64,000 nucleotides of DNA from Stenotrophomonas sp. 57. Its GTDB lineage: Bacteria; Pseudomonadota; Gammaproteobacteria; Xanthomonadales; Xanthomonadaceae. Location: positions 1,238,001-1,302,000 of the forward strand of contig NZ_CP127407.1 in NCBI RefSeq assembly GCF_030291075.1, given 5' to 3'. The translations under genes were made by a program, and so were the position numbers. Positions within the stretch are counted from its first letter, which is position 1; every line of letters starts with the position of its first letter. Shown piece after piece: positions 40,001 through 47,799 of this stretch. The notes beneath the pieces are model-generated. The model saw only the letters and a program-made list of their open reading frames with translations. It did no database searches and was not told the DNA's origin.

Positions 40001-40774
40001 ATGGAATGCCAGCGTAAAGAAGAGGACTACCTGGAGCAGCGCTCTGCGGCACTGGATGCTGAGCTGAACAAAGCCGCCGCGGGCTTGCCGCCTCCGACGA
40101 TCAGCACCAAGGCAGCGGCGCGTTACCTGGGAGTCCACTTCGACACGCTTGGAGAGTGGCGCCGTCGAACGCCTCCTGCAGGGCCGCCCTTCGTGAAAGG
40201 GGCCGGCCGTGCTGGTGGAGGGGCGAACGAGCATGTTCGTTACCCCTACACCGAACTTGTCGCTTGGCAGGCCTCACGCGTGGGGCGCAGTGTCAAAGAG
40301 CGTCGCCTGATCGACGAACTGGACGCGGCCCAGCAACGGGTCCGTGAGCTGGAAATCGAATTGGCCTTGCGGCAGGCGCGGGACGATGCAAGCCGGCTGC
40401 AGAAGAAGTTGGGGCGCATCGCATCGCTGGCCACGCTCGATGACATTGCCGTGGTTCCCCATGAGTGGGCATTGGTGGACGGCCAAGTGGCCGGTCATGT
40501 CTTGGTGGTGAGTGACGATGTGCTGAGCGGTGCACTTGAACGGGGCGATTTATGGGATGCCACAGTCGAGCAGGCCTTGCAGGCGCCCTGGGTCAACGGG
40601 GAGACGCGTGAGCCCTACCATGCCGCCTACGCCAACGTGCTTCAGATAGTTATGCAAAAACTTCGCGAAGCCCAGGCAGCCCAGCGGGCCAGCGATCTGG
40701 AGGCGCGTTGGGCGCCAGGGGATGCGATGGGTGTGTCCGTGCGGCCTTTCGCCCGAGACAAAGAAGGGTCGTGA
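40001..40774 (+). CDS. Excisionase-like HTH protein with coiled coil
   Basis: This 257-residue protein starts at ATG 40001 behind AAGGAG, 11 bases after the integrase stop, so the two are co-transcribed. Residues 33-85 form a winged-HTH of excisionase or MerR type (STKAAARYLGVHFDTLGEW), with the FVKGAG and RYPYTELVAWQ that follow. A charged helix (VRELEIELALRQARDD) is likely a coiled coil. It is a good candidate for the recombination directionality factor or a regulator of the integrase. Confidence 0.65.
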   Translation: MECQRKEEDYLEQRSAALDAELNKAAAGLPPPTISTKAAARYLGVHFDTLGEWRRRTPPAGPPFVKGAGRAGGGANEHVRYPYTELVAWQASRVGRSVKERRLIDELDAAQQRVRELEIELALRQARDDASRLQKKLGRIASLATLDDIAVVPHEWALVDGQVAGHVLVVSDDVLSGALERGDLWDATVEQALQAPWVNGETREPYHAAYANVLQIVMQKLREAQAAQRASDLEARWAPGDAMGVSVRPFARDKEGS

Positions 40775-40781
40775 ATTGGGG

Positions 40782-40815
40782 AACAGACCCGGTTGAGGCG
40801 ACTACGGGTCTGTTT
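40782..40815 (+). terminator. Hairpin after the integrase operon
   Basis: AACAGACCC pairs with GGGTCTGTT across a 15-base loop, followed by TTC. Terminator-like. Confidence 0.5.
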
Positions 40816-40905
40816 CATGGACAGCGCGCGGTCTTGCCTTAGCCGATGCCGCAGCGCGTAGCACTAGGCTAGGTAATGGTCCTACAACGTCAGAGGGAGA
40901 ATCAT

Positions 40906-41349
40906 ATGCACACAGACATTGCAGCCGCCATGGGCTTCGACGACCTCTACAGCGGAAGTGAGGCCTTCCGTGAGCGCTTCGATGAGATGCTGGACGCAGT
41001 GAAGGCGCTGCCAGAAAGCGTCCAGGAGCGCGGGCGGTCACTGATGTATCCCCAGCTGCATAACGCTTGCGTGATGGGGGATGTGGAGCTTGTGAGGGCG
41101 CTTTTGGCTGCCGGCCTGGACCCGGACGCGTATACCTACACAGACGACGATGAGGATCAGCCTCCCTTGGTCTGGCTGGCCCGTGACTTGGAGCTCGATT
41201 TCGAGGCGAAGTGTCAGGTCGCCGAGGCGCTGATTGGTGCAGGGGCGAGCGTGGAAGAGGGGGATCCAGAAGCGGAGGCTAAGGACGTTGGGGACGACGA
41301 TTTCGCTAGCTTCCTGCATGCCAGGCGGCGACCCGACAAGGTGGGCTGA
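40906..41349 (+). CDS. Small acidic ankyrin-repeat protein
   Basis: This 147-residue protein starts at ATG 40906 behind AGGGAGA. Residues 45-120 contain two ankyrin-type units: LHNACVMGDVELVRALLAAG then a diverged QVAEALIGAGASVEEGD. A strongly acidic stretch (YTDDDEDQPP) separates them. No signal peptide or membrane segment is present. Ankyrin proteins bind other proteins; the partner is unknown. It sits between the integrase operon and an oppositely oriented RHH gene. Confidence 0.6.
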   Translation: MHTDIAAAMGFDDLYSGSEAFRERFDEMLDAVKALPESVQERGRSLMYPQLHNACVMGDVELVRALLAAGLDPDAYTYTDDDEDQPPLVWLARDLELDFEAKCQVAEALIGAGASVEEGDPEAEAKDVGDDDFASFLHARRRPDKVG

Positions 41350-41408
41350 TACATCCTTAGCATTCCGTCTGTCGCGTCTGCCTCAACGCGACCGATGCAG
41401 AGCTAAGT

Positions 41409-42068
41409 TCAGCCCACCGCTTGTTGGGCATTAAGAGCGACAGCCAAGCAGCTTGCGGAGAACGACGACAGGGTCCGACCGTGTTCATGGGCAGTGACCA
41501 AGAGCTCACAGTAAAGCGGCTCATCGACTCGCGCCATGACCGGTCTGCTGGGGCCCCGGTAGGCAGTCAGCGCTTCCTCAAATCGTTCGTCGACCTTGCT
41601 GGACCTATCGTGCTTCAGTCCTTCGTCGAATAGGTTCATACCCTTACGAAGCAGCATTCGAACAACTGACGATTGCTTCGCACCTTCCCCCGCGGATTTG
41701 ACTGCAGACCACAAGGATTCCGGTGCCGAAACTCCAATGGTTCGACGTGGCCGTCGTACAACACGAGCGTTGTTCGGAAGTGATTCGGCGGATACAGCCT
41801 TAGGGGCAATGTGCGCCGCCGTTCGCTTGAGGAAATCAGGCATCAAAAGTTCAACCGCGGCCGCAAGCGCCTGCTCCTCATTGAAGCCCTTGCCAAGAAG
41901 AAGTTCCCTTCTACCAAGAGTGGCATGAACTTCAAACGCGTGGTTGCTATCATTGTAATATGTGCAAGCTGCACCAATTAGCTTCGCTCTCGAATGCAGT
42001 TGGTTCGACGCGTGTTCGATGAGTCGCTGAAGATCTCTCAGATCGTTCCCGTGGGTAGTAGAGGGCAT
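41409..42068 (-). CDS. Protein with ribbon-helix-helix motifs, probable regulator
   Basis: This 219-residue protein starts at ATG 42068 (MPSTTHG), with GAGGAG upstream on the minus strand. A C-terminal half resembles ribbon-helix-helix DNA-binding folds twice: RRTIGVSAPESLWSAVKSAG with SSVVRMLLRKGM, and VMARVDEPLYCELLVTAHEH. The N-terminal region is an unassigned alpha/beta domain (EVHATLGRRELLLGKG). It is divergent from the 2OG oxygenase gene, and direct repeats lie between them, so it probably controls itself and its neighbour. The family is not recognised. Confidence 0.5.
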   Translation of the reverse strand: MPSTTHGNDLRDLQRLIEHASNQLHSRAKLIGAACTYYNDSNHAFEVHATLGRRELLLGKGFNEEQALAAAVELLMPDFLKRTAAHIAPKAVSAESLPNNARVVRRPRRTIGVSAPESLWSAVKSAGEGAKQSSVVRMLLRKGMNLFDEGLKHDRSSKVDERFEEALTAYRGPSRPVMARVDEPLYCELLVTAHEHGRTLSSFSASCLAVALNAQQAVG

Positions 42069-42119
42069 GGGCTGACTCCTCAGACTGGTAGCTAACACTG
42101 GCAGCGCCTACGTGAAGGG

Positions 42120-42137
42120 TGTATCAATTTTGTATCA
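42120..42137. promoter_or_regulatory. Candidate operator: two direct TGTATCA repeats
   Basis: TGTATCA at 42120-42126 and 42131-42137 are exact direct repeats one helical turn (11 bp) apart, between the RHH gene and the divergent oxygenase. RHH repressors bind such spaced repeats. Confidence 0.45.
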
Positions 42138-42179
42138 CTAATTTTAGGCCCGTCAAGTTGGGGGTCTACAGGGGAAAAC

Positions 42180-43202
42180 ATGGATGTAGGTATTGCGCAC
42201 GCCTTACGTGATTCTGTGGCTGAATTCTGCAAGGAAAACGCTGACACGCTTTCGATGGCGGTCCTCGATCCAATTGTGGCCGGACAGGCAATTTGCGCAA
42301 AACTGGCGCAGAGAATTGACTGCGCGGTTGCTGCGGCTCAGATCAAGGAGGATTTGGAGCAAAACGGTGTCGCCTTGTTCAAAGGGGTATTTGTTCCAGG
42401 GGAAGACCTTCCCGAGACACCCTCTGCATTTGTCCCCGTTCCAATGACGGGGACCACCGCTGCGCTTCAGCTTTGCGTGATTGGGGCCAATGCTCTCATC
42501 GGCAAGCTAACCGTGTCTTATGGATCAGAAAACGATGGCAACCTCTTCGTGAACCTTGTCGGTATGGGGGGGGATGGACAAACGGCGTTCAAATCGCAGA
42601 AGCATATGCGAGGGCATACAGATGCCATGAGCTTTCCTTTCCCAGGGGAGAAGGATCCGCACTATCCAGGTGTCGCGCCCTCCCCAGATCTCGTTTGTTT
42701 GGGTGCGCTGCGCAATCCGGATGGAGTTCCTACGACCATCATGCCCCTCGCAAAAATTCTGGAAGACCTTGACGAAGGCGTGATCAAGGAGCTGATGCAG
42801 CGGAAGTTCACCGTCGTGTGTCAGGAAACTTTCAAGGACGGAACGATTGCGAAGCTGGGAGTTCGGCATTCAGTGCGTGGTGCAGCAGTAATTCGTGACA
42901 CGGTAAACGCGGAACGGTGGGTCAGGTTCAGCCACACGAAAGTCACCGCCGACGAGGACGACCAGGTAGGGATGGATGCACTTGAGGCATTCAAGAGTGC
43001 TGTGGCCAGTCATGTCCAGTCTGTTCCCCTTGAGCCTGGCGACATCCTCTTGGTAAGCAATCGCCGGGCGTTGCATGGACGGAGCAAGGTTGGCGACGCC
43101 AAAGGCGGAAAAAGCCGCTGGCTCGTTCGCTCCTATGCTCTTGACGGTCGACACGCGCAGGCATACCTGATCCAAGGAAGCAGTTTTTGTCTGTTTCCCT
43201 AA
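42180..43202 (+). CDS. Fe(II)/2-oxoglutarate oxygenase, clavaminate synthase-like
   Basis: This 340-residue protein starts at ATG 42180 after GGGG. The iron-binding facial triad is visible: His146 and Asp148 in GHTDAMSF, and His299 in RRALHGRSKV. Arg317 in WLVRSYA is the probable 2-oxoglutarate anchor. The GDILLVSNRRALHGR segment resembles AsnO, VioC and clavaminate synthase, which hydroxylate amino acids or small metabolites. The enzyme stands alone without biosynthetic partners. The N-terminal helical part lacks a signal peptide. The substrate is unknown. Carriage on an integrated island is unusual for this group. Confidence 0.72.
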   Translation: MDVGIAHALRDSVAEFCKENADTLSMAVLDPIVAGQAICAKLAQRIDCAVAAAQIKEDLEQNGVALFKGVFVPGEDLPETPSAFVPVPMTGTTAALQLCVIGANALIGKLTVSYGSENDGNLFVNLVGMGGDGQTAFKSQKHMRGHTDAMSFPFPGEKDPHYPGVAPSPDLVCLGALRNPDGVPTTIMPLAKILEDLDEGVIKELMQRKFTVVCQETFKDGTIAKLGVRHSVRGAAVIRDTVNAERWVRFSHTKVTADEDDQVGMDALEAFKSAVASHVQSVPLEPGDILLVSNRRALHGRSKVGDAKGGKSRWLVRSYALDGRHAQAYLIQGSSFCLFP

Positions 43203-43955
43203 TCCCGGATTCGTAAAGTATAGAGCGTCGTGGTGTGGGGATCACGTTCGCCTTGAAAGGGCAGCCACCTTTCAAGGCCTCGCTGATTTGGACTGTTGAT
43301 CGGCGACCCAGAGGCAGGGGCGGCAATTGCCCAGCGGCGATCTGGGAGGCGGGGGGAGGGCCAATTGCCATTGACCTACTACATCCGGCGCGTGGGTGTT
43401 CGCTGGTGAAGGATGAGGGACTTGCTTGTCACTCGAAAGGCACCAAGGCCGCTCACGGTGTTCATGCCGAGGCGGGAGTGCTGCGAGGCATCCTGCCTAG
43501 CGAGCTTGTTTGCGGCTGCTGGTCGCCGAAGGCTGGGCGCATGATGGCAACGGCTCCTGTCAAGGATGCGGGCGGTGGTCCGACATGGGGCGGCCGCTTC
43601 GACGACGGGAAGATTGCTTCGAGCTTCACGCTGTCTTGGAGGCAGGGCAGCTGCAGGCGGCCTATCTCAACGCAGACTCGGGTCGGAGTGTTGCCGGGGA
43701 TGGCTTATCGCCGCTGTTCTTGTGAAGGGACAGGCAACCATTTCGCAGATTGGGTCGCACTGAGGCGGCACGCCCACACTGTGCATTCGAGCTGACTGCG
43801 TTGAGATGTCCTGACCACGCTATGGAACCCTAAACGCTGGCTTTCAACTTCTGGAAGTTAGCCAAGAGGCGCGTGCTATGGAGGCGACCAAGGCGTGGTC
43901 TCGACCGAGCACGAGCCTCTTACTCTGCCTGCACCGACAGAACAATCGCTATCGG
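43203..43955. other. Gene-poor stretch with possible decayed reading frame
   Basis: I see no gene with a good start and composition. The frame at 43510-43725 reads partly protein-like (NGSCQGCGRWSDMG, ELHAVLEAGQLQAAYLNAD) but has only a TTG start and no clear upstream part. It may be a remnant of a small zinc-ribbon gene. Confidence 0.4.
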
Positions 43956-44333
43956 CTATCCGGGGTCTGCCAAGAGGCGGTCAATGGCTTGCTTCCGCTT
44001 ACCGGGTGGGAGCGCGGTGAGCCCCTCGAGGACTTGGGAGAGTTTGCCTTGCTGGGTCTCGCTTTGAACGCCCAGTGCCAAAATAGCGTCGGCCATCGCC
44101 GGCGTCGTCGCCAGCAGGTAGGCCGGCGGCACGTCCAACGCCTGCGCCAGCTCGAAGAGTGCTTCGAGGCTGATAGACATTGCCCCCGATTCATAGCGGG
44201 AGATTCGTGCCGATGCCGTGTCTTTGTCCAGCGCCATTCGCATCCCCACTTCCCGTTGGCTCAGGCCCCGCCATTCGCGGGCTTGACGTAAGCGCGCGGC
44301 CACGATCGCTCGCGGGGTTGTCGGCGTAGTCAC
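43956..44333 (-). CDS. Xre-type transcriptional regulator
   Basis: This 125-residue protein (GTG start 44333; farther upstream starts are possible, no clear ribosome binding site) has a helix-turn-helix of the Xre/Cro family at residues 12-65: LRQAREWRGLSQREVGMRM followed by ISRYESGAMSISLEALFELA. A short C-terminal helical part (SQVLEGLTALPPGKRKQAI) may mediate dimerisation. It is divergent from the three-gene envelope operon, so it probably represses that operon and itself through the ACGTA motifs between them. Confidence 0.75.
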   Translation of the reverse strand: MTTPTTPRAIVAARLRQAREWRGLSQREVGMRMALDKDTASARISRYESGAMSISLEALFELAQALDVPPAYLLATTPAMADAILALGVQSETQQGKLSQVLEGLTALPPGKRKQAIDRLLADPG

Positions 44334-44381
44334 AGGCTGAACGGATGCAGTGCAGGCATGCACCGATGATGACCCAAGCCC

Positions 44382-44412
44382 TACGTCACGGGTAGACTCT
44401 ACGTACCACGTA
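44382..44412. promoter_or_regulatory. Cluster of ACGTA half-sites between Xre gene and envelope operon
   Basis: TACGT (44382-44386), TACGTA (44400-44405) and ACGTA (44408-44412) lie 20-70 bases upstream of the operon start. They are candidate Xre operators. Confidence 0.35.
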
Positions 44413-44450
44413 AGTCCGTGGCAAGTCCATCCAAAGGAACGAGGGGCTGT

Positions 44451-45314
44451 ATGAAGAACGGGGCAGTTCTGGCTGGCGCGCTCGCGCTTGCCGTATCGGC
44501 GGGCGCCAGCGCCCAATCCACGACCGCATCGGGCCTGCTTCGGCAGATCGGTGGGGCCCTTTCTGGGAAGTCCGGCTCGCAGGCCAAGGTGTCCCACCCC
44601 CTGTACGCCGAACCTGCCGGGATGTACTGGGACCTGGACGAGGACACCCTTGAGGGTGCTCAGCACCTTCGCGAAGGGCTGTCCTCCACCGGCGCGCAAG
44701 GGATCGACATGTGCGACATGGGCCTGCTGGCGATGGCCCATTCCACCTATCAGTTGAGGCCTGACAAACGGCAGTGGTGCTTGCGGCAGGCGTGGGTGGC
44801 CGCAAAGAGGACGACGGGCAGCAAAGAGGCGGAGCCGTCAGCGGCGGTGATCGAGCAGCGCTTCGGGCGTGCTTTCGACGCACGGCTGGAGCGGTTCAAA
44901 GGGATTCGGCGGTATGCCGTTCGCCCGAACTTCAAAGCGCTGGGCGGGGTCAGCTACAACCCGGATAGGGGCGTCATGGAAGTGTTCGTGCCCATGCCGC
45001 AAATCTCGCTCGCTGGCTTGAGTGTCACGGGAAAGAACTTCGTCCCTTGGATCCGCAAGACGCCGACGGGCGTGTCCAGCCCACCGAACGCGGGGCGCTA
45101 CCGGTTGCTGATCCGGATGGATCCCGCTGAAGCGGCCAACCTCGCGCGGCAAGGGCGCTCGTTCCACGACGACCGCGTGGTCTTCTCGGTCAACCGGGTT
45201 TGGATCGACGGCACGGAACCCAGGATGGACGTGACCGTTGAGAAGGTGAGCTTGGGCTATCGGAACGAAACGATCGAAGTGGACGTCACTAAGAACCAAG
45301 GAGAAGGTGCATGA
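44451..45314 (+). CDS. Secreted protein of unknown function
   Basis: This 287-residue protein starts at ATG 44451 behind GAGGGG. The signal peptide ends GASAQS. The mature protein contains a Cys pair (DMCDMG and RQWCLRQ) and a beta-rich C-terminal half with RYRLLIRMDPAEAANLARQG and VVFSVNRVWIDG. I recognise no family. Its end overlaps the next lipoprotein gene by four bases (ATGA), and a membrane protein follows, so the three form an envelope operon. Confidence 0.6.
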   Translation: MKNGAVLAGALALAVSAGASAQSTTASGLLRQIGGALSGKSGSQAKVSHPLYAEPAGMYWDLDEDTLEGAQHLREGLSSTGAQGIDMCDMGLLAMAHSTYQLRPDKRQWCLRQAWVAAKRTTGSKEAEPSAAVIEQRFGRAFDARLERFKGIRRYAVRPNFKALGGVSYNPDRGVMEVFVPMPQISLAGLSVTGKNFVPWIRKTPTGVSSPPNAGRYRLLIRMDPAEAANLARQGRSFHDDRVVFSVNRVWIDGTEPRMDVTVEKVSLGYRNETIEVDVTKNQGEGA

Positions 45315-45673
45315 AGCGTGGAATGGTGGCCGCTGCGGTAGCCGTTGTCGTCTTGGCCGCATGCAGCAAGGCGGACCAGGGACCGTCGATGGAGCAGGTG
45401 GCGAAGGGTTACGAGCAGTATTTGAACGCGAACCTGGTGGCCGAACTGGGGCAGCGCGTGGAAGTGCGTGGCTGGGGGGATTTGAACGCCGACTGCAATC
45501 CGAGCGGGCCCGAACGAACGACGTGCGTCACGGGCGGCACCCTGGATGTGATCGGTTTCCAAGGTGGGCGCCAACTGAAGGAGGCTCCTGCACCTGTGCC
45601 TGCCCGGGCAGACCTGGTGTTTGAAAAGCGGGCAGGGCAGTGGGTGCTCATCGACGCACAGAAGAAGCCCTGA
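45311..45673 (+). CDS. Small lipoprotein
   Basis: This 120-residue lipoprotein has lipobox LAACSK and a short mature domain with Cys residues in DLNADCNPSGPERTTCVTGG. The ATG overlaps the upstream stop by four bases. The C-terminal part (ADLVFEKRAGQWVLIDAQ) has the look of a periplasmic DUF-type strand pair. The function is unknown. It is the second gene of the Xre-linked operon. Confidence 0.6.
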   Translation: MKRGMVAAAVAVVVLAACSKADQGPSMEQVAKGYEQYLNANLVAELGQRVEVRGWGDLNADCNPSGPERTTCVTGGTLDVIGFQGGRQLKEAPAPVPARADLVFEKRAGQWVLIDAQKKP

Positions 45674-45718
45674 TCAATCCTTGCAACCCAACCTCGTTTT
45701 CGCTCATTTGGAGGTTCC

Positions 45719-46213
45719 ATGAATGCCCATGTCCGCTCTCACTCGACCGCATCCCATATGCAGTGGGGCCTGCTCGCACCCGCAACGGTCCTCCTGGGCG
45801 GTGCTGGCCTGCTCGCCTTCGCAGGCGGTGCAGAAATTTCTGAAGAGCTGGGGCTTGCCTGGCAGGCTGTGGCGGCGTTCTCGGCTGGCGTTGGCGTGCT
45901 GGCGCTCCTCCTGCTGCTCTACGTGCTGAACTGGCGGGCGGCGCGCGTTCGGGCAGCCAGGGCGGTCAATCCCTTCTTGGAATCGAGGCGCGGGGGCTTC
46001 TGGAAGGGGGCACTGATGGGCACGCTGGTCGTGGTAGCCGCCCAGATCGGAAGCATCGGCGTGGGGATCTTCTACCCTGGCCTGATCGAGTCGGAACGCA
46101 ACTTCTTCGTGTCTGTCCCGCCGCTGGCGTTGGCCGCCCTCTACACCGTCTTTCCGATTGCGCCACTGGTGGGCGGGTTGATCGGGCGCGTGTGGCGCGC
46201 CACCAGTCTGTAG
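45719..46213 (+). CDS. Four-helix membrane protein
   Basis: This 164-residue protein has four predicted membrane helices (residues 15-37, 45-70, 95-118 and 130-155) and a basic loop WRAARVRAARA. The start ATG 45719 follows a GGAGGTTCC box. It lies 45 bases after the lipoprotein gene and completes the operon. I recognise no family. Confidence 0.6.
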   Translation: MNAHVRSHSTASHMQWGLLAPATVLLGGAGLLAFAGGAEISEELGLAWQAVAAFSAGVGVLALLLLLYVLNWRAARVRAARAVNPFLESRRGGFWKGALMGTLVVVAAQIGSIGVGIFYPGLIESERNFFVSVPPLALAALYTVFPIAPLVGGLIGRVWRATSL

Positions 46214-46297
46214 GGCCGGCCGGGAGCTTCTGAGAACCGTCAAGGGGACAAATGCCCCCTTTCGGCGGTTCGCGAAAGATGCCGCGACTATGGCCAC

Positions 46298-46441
46298 CTA
46301 CGTCTCTCGACGCTCCATCAGCGCCGTCCGGTAGTTCTCGCAGGCGTCCCTCAAGCCCGATTGGGCCGCCGCGATCAACGCATAGGTGCTCATGACGGAA
46401 GCTTCGTTCCGCTCGATGATCAAGATCGGAAGTGCGTCCAT
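46298..46441 (-). CDS. Very small helical protein
   Basis: A 47-residue frame starts at ATG 46441 and ends at TAG 46300-46298. The sequence MDALPILIIERNEASVMSTY then a long amphipathic helix ending ALMERRET looks protein-like and shows no low complexity. The ribosome binding site is weak. The rest of 46214-46566 holds a 12-base G tract and nothing else I recognise. Confidence 0.35.
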   Translation of the reverse strand: MDALPILIIERNEASVMSTYALIAAAQSGLRDACENYRTALMERRET

Positions 46442-46537
46442 TGCCTGTTTCTAGTCTTGCTCCGAGCCTCTGTGGTGCTTGTTGTTGCAATTGTGGTCCA
46501 TCGTCTCGCCCGGGGAGCTCTTAGCCGGTAGTGCCCT

Positions 46538-46549
46538 GGGGGGGGGGGG
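46538..46549 (+). repeat. 12-base poly-G tract
   Basis: Uninterrupted G run just downstream of the MFS pseudogene, similar in kind to the tract at 646-662. Confidence 0.9.
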
Positions 46550-46566
46550 CAGTGCCGCCCAGGGCT

Positions 46567-47066
46567 TCAGGCGCGTACGACTGCAGGGACGTCGCGTATT
46601 CCCGGAACTCGCCAGGCCAAGAGTACTGCCGCCGTGGCGATGGTCGCCAGGGTCAGGACGGCGGCGTCATGGCCGGCGTGCTGCACGATGAAGCCCGCCA
46701 AGGCGGGGCTGAGCGCGTCCGCCACACCAAAGACAATGGAGACCGCGCCCAGCGTGACATTGAAACGCCCGGTGACCTCGCTCAAGTGACCCACCATGGT
46801 GGGGACGAGCGCACCGAAAATCCCAGCGCCAATTCCATTGAGTAGCTGTACGCCCAGCAACCACGCCGACGCGTAGGAAACCCGACGATGGCAGCAACGG
46901 TCATGACCACGCCGATGCTGGCCGGCCGCCAGTGGTGTACCGAGAGCAGAAAGATGGCCAAGTAGTGCCCTGGGCCGCCGTGGACATCGACCAAGAAGAA
47001 GTTCAAGCCGTCCAGGGCGCGTTCGGCTCGCTGGCTTACGGTAGAGTGCGGAACGCGAGCGGTCAC
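46567..47066 (-). pseudogene. MFS transporter remnant with deletion and frameshift
   Basis: On the minus strand one frame from about 47066 gives an MFS N terminus (ALDGLNFFLVDVHGGPGHYL, then HHWRPASIGVVMTVAAIVGF). A different frame from about 46865 to 46567 gives the C-terminal end (LLNGIGAGIFGALVPTMVGH, SPALAGFIVQHAGHDAA). The roughly 240 residues between them in an intact 12-helix transporter are missing. The gene is dead by an internal deletion plus frameshift. Confidence 0.7.
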
Positions 47067-47799
47067 GCGGATAATGCCAAGGGTTTTGAGGGACGGCCAA
47101 GATCGGTCGCCGTCTCATGCGCGAGACGCTGTGATGGTGGTGTCGCGCCCCTTCCCAGACGAGTACGGGCATCGGGAGCCGCTGTCAGCGGAAGCCACTG
47201 CGACTCCTACTAGAAATGAGACGTCGGTCGGGCGAGAGCTTGGAGCGGACGGAGGATCGCGCCAACCACGGCGTGGCCAAATAGTGCTGACCACTCTCCG
47301 CTGAGGCATTTGGGGATGCCAAGCCTGATTGGACGATCCCATCCCCTGTCCTGCACACCCACCGTGAACAGCTGGTGCAACTCCGGGTCAGGGAAACGAT
47401 GCAGTATTCCGGACCGCCGGCAGGTCGCCGCCTAATAGCGACCCGAAACGCCGCGCCGCCACTCTCATCGTTACCATCCATTGCGTGCTGTTTGCATTAA
47501 ACCAGTTAACAATAAGTTTCGACTTGCCTGCCTTGATTATCAAACAACAATAAATCATTGTTGATGCTGTTCGTTTTAGTGTTCGTATTTGTTCCTGAGG
47601 GTGCTGGTTAGGCCCAATGATGCCAAGATATTACTCGTTCATGTGGATGCCTTTTCTGCGCATACTTCCGGTGGATGCATCGACGACCATAGTCTAGGTT
47701 GTGCGGGCTTGAGACTCCTGCGGTAAAATCGTCGGAGGATGCCCGTAGCGGGCTTGAACAGTGAAGTGAAGGCCCAGGACTGGGCGGGGGAGTTGCAGC
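47067..47799. other. Gene-poor region, AT-rich in its right half
   Basis: I find no supported gene. The minus-strand frame 47185-47481 has no homology I recognise. Bases about 47480-47600 are clearly AT-rich compared with the rest of the window and include a dyad, so they may hold the promoter of the next gene or a recombination scar. Confidence 0.5.
47545..47563. repeat. Perfect 7-bp dyad in the AT-rich segment
   Basis: CAACAAT / ATTGTTG around AAATC, a possible operator upstream of the PemK-like gene. Confidence 0.4.

Noticed and set aside
43235..43795. Open frame of 186 codons after the oxygenase gene
   Set aside because: Low-quality composition, three competing frames, and no start signal; no family seen.
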